The position numbers were made by a program, and so were the translations under genes. This document shows positions 56,451 to 59,516 of a DNA stretch of 59,516 nt, piece by piece; within the stretch, counting starts at the first letter, position 1; each line of letters opens with the position of its first letter. The notes under the pieces are model-generated. The model searched no databases. It saw nothing but the letters and a program-made list of their open reading frames with translations, and had not been told where the DNA came from. Origin of the DNA: Rhodoferax sp. (lineage in GTDB: Bacteria > Pseudomonadota > Gammaproteobacteria > Burkholderiales > Burkholderiaceae_C); NCBI RefSeq assembly GCF_028714215.1, contig NZ_JAQTMS010000031.1, positions 1 through 59,516 of the forward strand, in the 5' to 3' direction.

Positions 56451-57005
56451 TCAGAGTTCGACCTGCTTGCCCAGCATGCGGCGCAGCGTGTCGTCCTTGT
56501 TGACGATATGGTGCCGCAGCGCACCGTAGACATGCAGCGCCAGAGCGGCGGCAAAGGCATAGGCGCCGAGACTATGCAGAAGGCGCGCCACGCCGGCCAA
56601 GCCTGGTGCCGGGTCGACCAGCGGAGTCAGCGCGACTCCACCGAACAGCCGCAGTTGGGTCCCGGCCGCCGACAGCGCGGTCCAGCCCAGCAGCGGCAAG
56701 ACCAGCGTGGCCGCGATCAGCGCGATTGCCAGCGAGCGGCTGACGATCAGTTCGATCGGACTGACCGCACCGACCGGCAGCGGATGGTGGAAGCGCAGCC
56801 GTGCCCACAGGCGGTACAGCGACAGCAGCAAGACGCTTAGACCGATGCTGCCGTGCCAGCCCAGCAGCGCCAGTTTGGCGGGACCCGGTTCCAGCCGGGC
56901 GGCGGCAAGGCCCAGCCCCAGCAGGGCCAGCACCGCGGCGGCCACTGCCCAGTGCAGAAAAAGTGTCAGCGGCGAGAACCTCAGACCGGTATCGTGCAAC
57001 TGCAT
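56451..57005 (-). CDS. Cytochrome b561
   Basis: 184-residue inner-membrane di-heme protein with four hydrophobic helices. Candidate heme ligands are the histidines in L-F-L-H-W, G-W-H-G-S-I-G, L-L-H-S-L-G-A-Y and A-L-H-V-Y-G-A-L-R-H-H, the typical CybB layout. Such proteins pass electrons from quinol, for instance to superoxide. ATG at 57005 is the start that fits family length. It lies 15 bp upstream of the nitronate-monooxygenase gene. Confidence 0.88.
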   Translation of the reverse strand: MQLHDTGLRFSPLTLFLHWAVAAAVLALLGLGLAAARLEPGPAKLALLGWHGSIGLSVLLLSLYRLWARLRFHHPLPVGAVSPIELIVSRSLAIALIAATLVLPLLGWTALSAAGTQLRLFGGVALTPLVDPAPGLAGVARLLHSLGAYAFAAALALHVYGALRHHIVNKDDTLRRMLGKQVEL

Positions 57006-57184
57006 CCCGGAATCTCCATGCAAAAGATGGCCACGGCGGGCCGGACATACGGGCCAAAGATAACCCGCATCGCCCATCCTGTAAACTGATTTATATTGAT
57101 GTTTAGCATCATCAAAACTGATTCACGAACGGGCCCTCCCGGGCCGCGTCAGGCCGTGATGGGAAGGAAAAAGAGGTTCAAGCC

Positions 57185-58078
57185 ATGGAAATGCGTCAAC
57201 TCAGGATCTTTTGCGCGGTGGCGGATCAGGGCAGCTTTACCGCTGCCGCCGAGACCCAGCACTGTGTCCAGTCGAATGTCACGATGAGAGTCAGGGAGCT
57301 TGAGACCGAGCTGGGACAAGCGCTGTTTCTGCGCAGCCGCGGCGGCGTCGCGTTGACGGCCGCCGGGCGCACTTTTCTGGGCTACGCGCGGCGCATCCTG
57401 CAGCTGGCCGACGAGAGCCGAACGGTCTTGTCGGACTCCGACACGCCACGCGGTCTGCTCAGGCTAGGCGCCATGGAAACCACGGCGGCGATCCGGCTGC
57501 CGGCGGTACTCATGACTTACCGGCAGCGCCACCCCGAGGTTCAGTTGTCGCTGGTCACCGGGACCACGGCCGAGCTGATCCGGGGCGTCCTGGAACGCCG
57601 GCTGGACGCCGCCTTCGTCGGCGGCTTTCACCCGATGCCGGAACTGCAGCAGGAACAGGTTTTCGAGGAGGAGTTGGTGCTGGTCAGCAACAGTCGCTTT
57701 GAGACCTTGAAGGCGCTCAAGCGCGCGATGTCCGGGCAGTCGATTCTGGTGTTCAAGACCGGCTGCTTCTACCGCTCGACCTTCGAACGCTGGCTGGAGC
57801 GGGCCGGGCTGGTGCCGCAGCAGGTGCTGGAACTCGGCACACTGGACGGCATCCTGTCCTGCGTGGCTGCCGGCATGGGCGTCACGCTGCTGCCGCGGAC
57901 GGTGATCGAGCGCCGTCAGGATCGCCGGGCATTGCGCTACCACGCCCTGCCCAACGACATCGCACGCGTGGCAACGGTGTTGCTGCGGCGCCAGGACACG
58001 CCGGAGACGGCGGCGCTGCGCTGCATGGTCGAGATCGCCCGGGACCAGCGGCTGGTGCCGGCGCCTGCCACCTCTTGA
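57185..58078 (+). CDS. LysR-family transcriptional regulator
   Basis: 297 residues. The N-terminal winged helix-turn-helix (R-Q-L-R-I-F-C-A-V-A-D-Q-G-S-F-T-A-A-A-E) is followed by a type II periplasmic-binding-like effector domain of about 200 residues. It is divergent from the cytochrome b561 gene (180 bp between), which is the likely target by the usual LysR geometry, together with the nitronate-monooxygenase gene. Confidence 0.92.
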   Translation: MEMRQLRIFCAVADQGSFTAAAETQHCVQSNVTMRVRELETELGQALFLRSRGGVALTAAGRTFLGYARRILQLADESRTVLSDSDTPRGLLRLGAMETTAAIRLPAVLMTYRQRHPEVQLSLVTGTTAELIRGVLERRLDAAFVGGFHPMPELQQEQVFEEELVLVSNSRFETLKALKRAMSGQSILVFKTGCFYRSTFERWLERAGLVPQQVLELGTLDGILSCVAAGMGVTLLPRTVIERRQDRRALRYHALPNDIARVATVLLRRQDTPETAALRCMVEIARDQRLVPAPATS

Positions 58079-58252
58079 ATCGCCGCGCTCTGGCGGCAGC
58101 CGCGCCAGGGCTGGCTGGCCGTGGCAATGGGCGCCAACGAGCGGCCTCAAAGCAGGTTCCGAACGGAGAAATGTCGGTTTTTGACGAAACAGTGCTTGCG
58201 CCTCAATTTAATATGGGATATATTCCCATTTAATTGAATTGATGACCAGGCC

Positions 58253-59077
58253 ATGTCCGAATCCCGTGCTGATCTTTCCCTTGCCGCCGCCTTGCGCCTG
58301 CTGGCGCCGTTGGTGACCTTGCTGTTGCGCGAGGGCGTGACCTACCCGCGCTTTGCCAACGCGCTGAAGAAGACCTTTCTGGAAGCGGCCACCGGCGTAC
58401 TGGAGGCCAGTGCGACGCGGGTCAACGATTCCAGCATCAGCACCCTGACCGGCATCCACCGCAAGGATGTGCGGGAGTGGCGTGCGGTGGGGCAACCACG
58501 CCCGCCGGCCAAGACCTTCGGCGCCGTGATGGAGGTCTTTACCCGTTGGGCCAACGACCCGGACTATTGCGACGAGCACGGCCAGCCGCGGGTGCTGGAG
58601 CGCAGCGGCGGTGCCGGCACTTTTGAGGCGCTGGCGGCGGCGGCCTCGAACGACGTGCACCCGCATACCTTGCTGCGCGAATTGATCCGCTTGGGCGTGG
58701 CGCGACCGGTCGAGGCCGAACCCGGCGCCAGTGCCGACCGGATCAGCTTGTGCGCGCAAGCCTTCGTGCCCAGCCAGGGTAGCGCCGAGATGCTGCAACT
58801 GTTTTCCGACAACGTCGGCGACCACCTTGCGGCAGCGGTGCACAACCTGAGCGAAAGCGGCACCCAGATGCTGGAGCAGAGCATTTTTGCCGACCAGCTA
58901 AGCCCCGAGTCGGTGGCCGCCTTGAGCGCGCTGGCACGCCAGATCTGGCTCAAGGCGTTCCACGAGTTCGTGCCCGAGGCCACCGCCTTGAGCGACCGGG
59001 ACCAGGGCCAGCCGGGTGCCGATCGAAGGCTGCGTGTCGGCATGTATTTCTATCACGGACCGGACGCCAAATCCTAG
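58253..59077 (+). CDS. DUF6502-family protein
   Basis: 274 residues. The N-terminal half (L-L-L-R-E-G-V-T-Y-P-R-F-A-N-A-L-K, then S-I-S-T-L-T-G-I-H-R-K-D-V-R) looks like a winged helix or HTH-like DNA-binding segment and is typical of DUF6502. The C-terminal half is helical. Function unknown. It precedes a DUF5666 lipoprotein by 40 bp on the same strand, a pairing I associate with Burkholderiales. Confidence 0.75.
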   Translation: MSESRADLSLAAALRLLAPLVTLLLREGVTYPRFANALKKTFLEAATGVLEASATRVNDSSISTLTGIHRKDVREWRAVGQPRPPAKTFGAVMEVFTRWANDPDYCDEHGQPRVLERSGGAGTFEALAAAASNDVHPHTLLRELIRLGVARPVEAEPGASADRISLCAQAFVPSQGSAEMLQLFSDNVGDHLAAAVHNLSESGTQMLEQSIFADQLSPESVAALSALARQIWLKAFHEFVPEATALSDRDQGQPGADRRLRVGMYFYHGPDAKS

Positions 59078-59117
59078 GCTGTCGATGAACCTTTTTTTGT
59101 TTTTCAAGGAGCCACCA

Positions 59118-59516
59118 ATGGCCAACTTTTCTTTTATGACACGCTTGCGGACGCTGCTTGCGCTGGGCCTGACGGCGTTGCTGATGGCCGCTTGCGGCGG
59201 TGGCGACAGTACCGTGGCCGGTGTCGGTTCCGGCGGCACCGGGTTCGGGGTCACCACCGGATTTGGCAGCTTGATCGTGGACGGCATGCGCCACGACGAC
59301 AGCGCCGCCAGCTATTGGTCGGAACAGGAGCAGGGTAGCGCCATGGCGCTGGCGCCCACCGGCGCCCCTCTCGGTCAAAGAGTCGAGTTGTCCTACGACG
59401 GCAACGGCAATATCCGGTCGGCCCTGATTTCGCCCGAGCTGGTTGGCAGTGTGACGGCCGTCGGGTCCAACAGCGTGACGCTGCTCGGCACCAAGGTGTT
59501 CATCAATACCGATGCG
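59118..59516 (+). CDS. DUF5666-type lipoprotein, N-terminal part (3' end outside window)
   Basis: The frame is open from ATG 59118 (AAGGAG 8 bases upstream) to the last base, giving 133 residues. A lipoprotein signal peptide ends M-A-A-C, followed by G-G-G and a Gly-rich stretch G-S-G-G-T-G-F-G-V-T-T-G-F-G-S-L-I-V-D-G, which opens the DUF5666 beta-barrel-like repeats. Function unknown. Probably co-transcribed with the DUF6502 gene. Confidence 0.78.
   Translation, partial: MANFSFMTRLRTLLALGLTALLMAACGGGDSTVAGVGSGGTGFGVTTGFGSLIVDGMRHDDSAASYWSEQEQGSAMALAPTGAPLGQRVELSYDGNGNIRSALISPELVGSVTAVGSNSVTLLGTKVFINTDA

Overview
This window is high-G+C DNA that looks like a chromosomal segment of a Burkholderiales bacterium, most likely Comamonadaceae-like (Rhodoferax/Polaromonas type). 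The reasons are the TorF-porin/glnK/amtB trio, the urtABCDE urea transporter, the DUF2239, DUF6502 and DUF5666 proteins, and extragenic palindromes of a kind common in that group. These are family-level impressions from reading the proteins; no database search was run. I saw no rRNA, tRNA, CRISPR array, transposase or phage module.

Layout. (1) 1-2545: nitrogen sensing and ammonium uptake (porin end, glnK, amtB, clear terminator). (2) 2585-12095: orphan ureD, cardiolipin synthase, then on the minus strand acnA, a peroxiredoxin-glutaredoxin fusion, a dihydrolipoyl-dehydrogenase-like flavoprotein, fumC and a DUF1264 protein. (3) 12270-18847: the urea ABC transporter urtABCDE on the minus strand, with palindromic elements sitting in three of its four intercistronic gaps. 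(4) 19325-28050: assorted genes (repeat lipoprotein behind an FNR-like box, VOC protein, aspartoacylase-like hydrolase, glycine-zipper protein, BtuF-like protein, thioesterase, MFS pump, DUF2239) leading to an aldo/keto reductase. (5) 29027-48373: a catabolic island of about 19 kb, all on the minus strand. (6) 48784-54572: a tripartite RND efflux operon. (7) 54558-59516: hypothetical proteins, nitronate monooxygenase, cytochrome b561, a LysR regulator and a DUF6502/DUF5666 pair running off the window.

The island in (5) is the most interesting part. It encodes a branched-chain-amino-acid-type ABC transporter with a fused LivH-LivM permease, a molybdenum hydroxylase (separate FAD subunit; [2Fe-2S] and Mo parts fused) with an XdhC maturation factor, a 6-hydroxynicotinate-reductase-like Fe-S flavoprotein, an enamidase-like amidohydrolase, an aldehyde:ferredoxin oxidoreductase (AOR), a 7Fe-type ferredoxin, ferredoxin-NADP reductase, a TetR regulator, an ApbE-superfamily UPF0280 protein and two tandem PF06684 proteins. 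Together they resemble the first steps of the reductive nicotinate pathway known from Eubacterium barkeri: hydroxylate next to the ring nitrogen, reduce the ring with low-potential electrons, then open the cyclic enamide to ammonia and an aldehyde. The later E. barkeri enzymes are absent. I infer that AOR may oxidise the ring-opening aldehyde and return low-potential electrons through ferredoxin to the ring reductase. The true substrate is unknown.

Three promoters of the island carry pairs of an 18-bp palindrome, ATGTWG-N6-CWACAT, each pair spaced exactly 22 bp. This suggests one regulon, probably controlled by the local TetR protein. The island also holds two decayed genes that I could reconstruct: a second FdI-type ferredoxin upstream of fpr, and a nicotinamidase (pncA) relic downstream of livF that has lost its N-terminus and its catalytic-cysteine segment.
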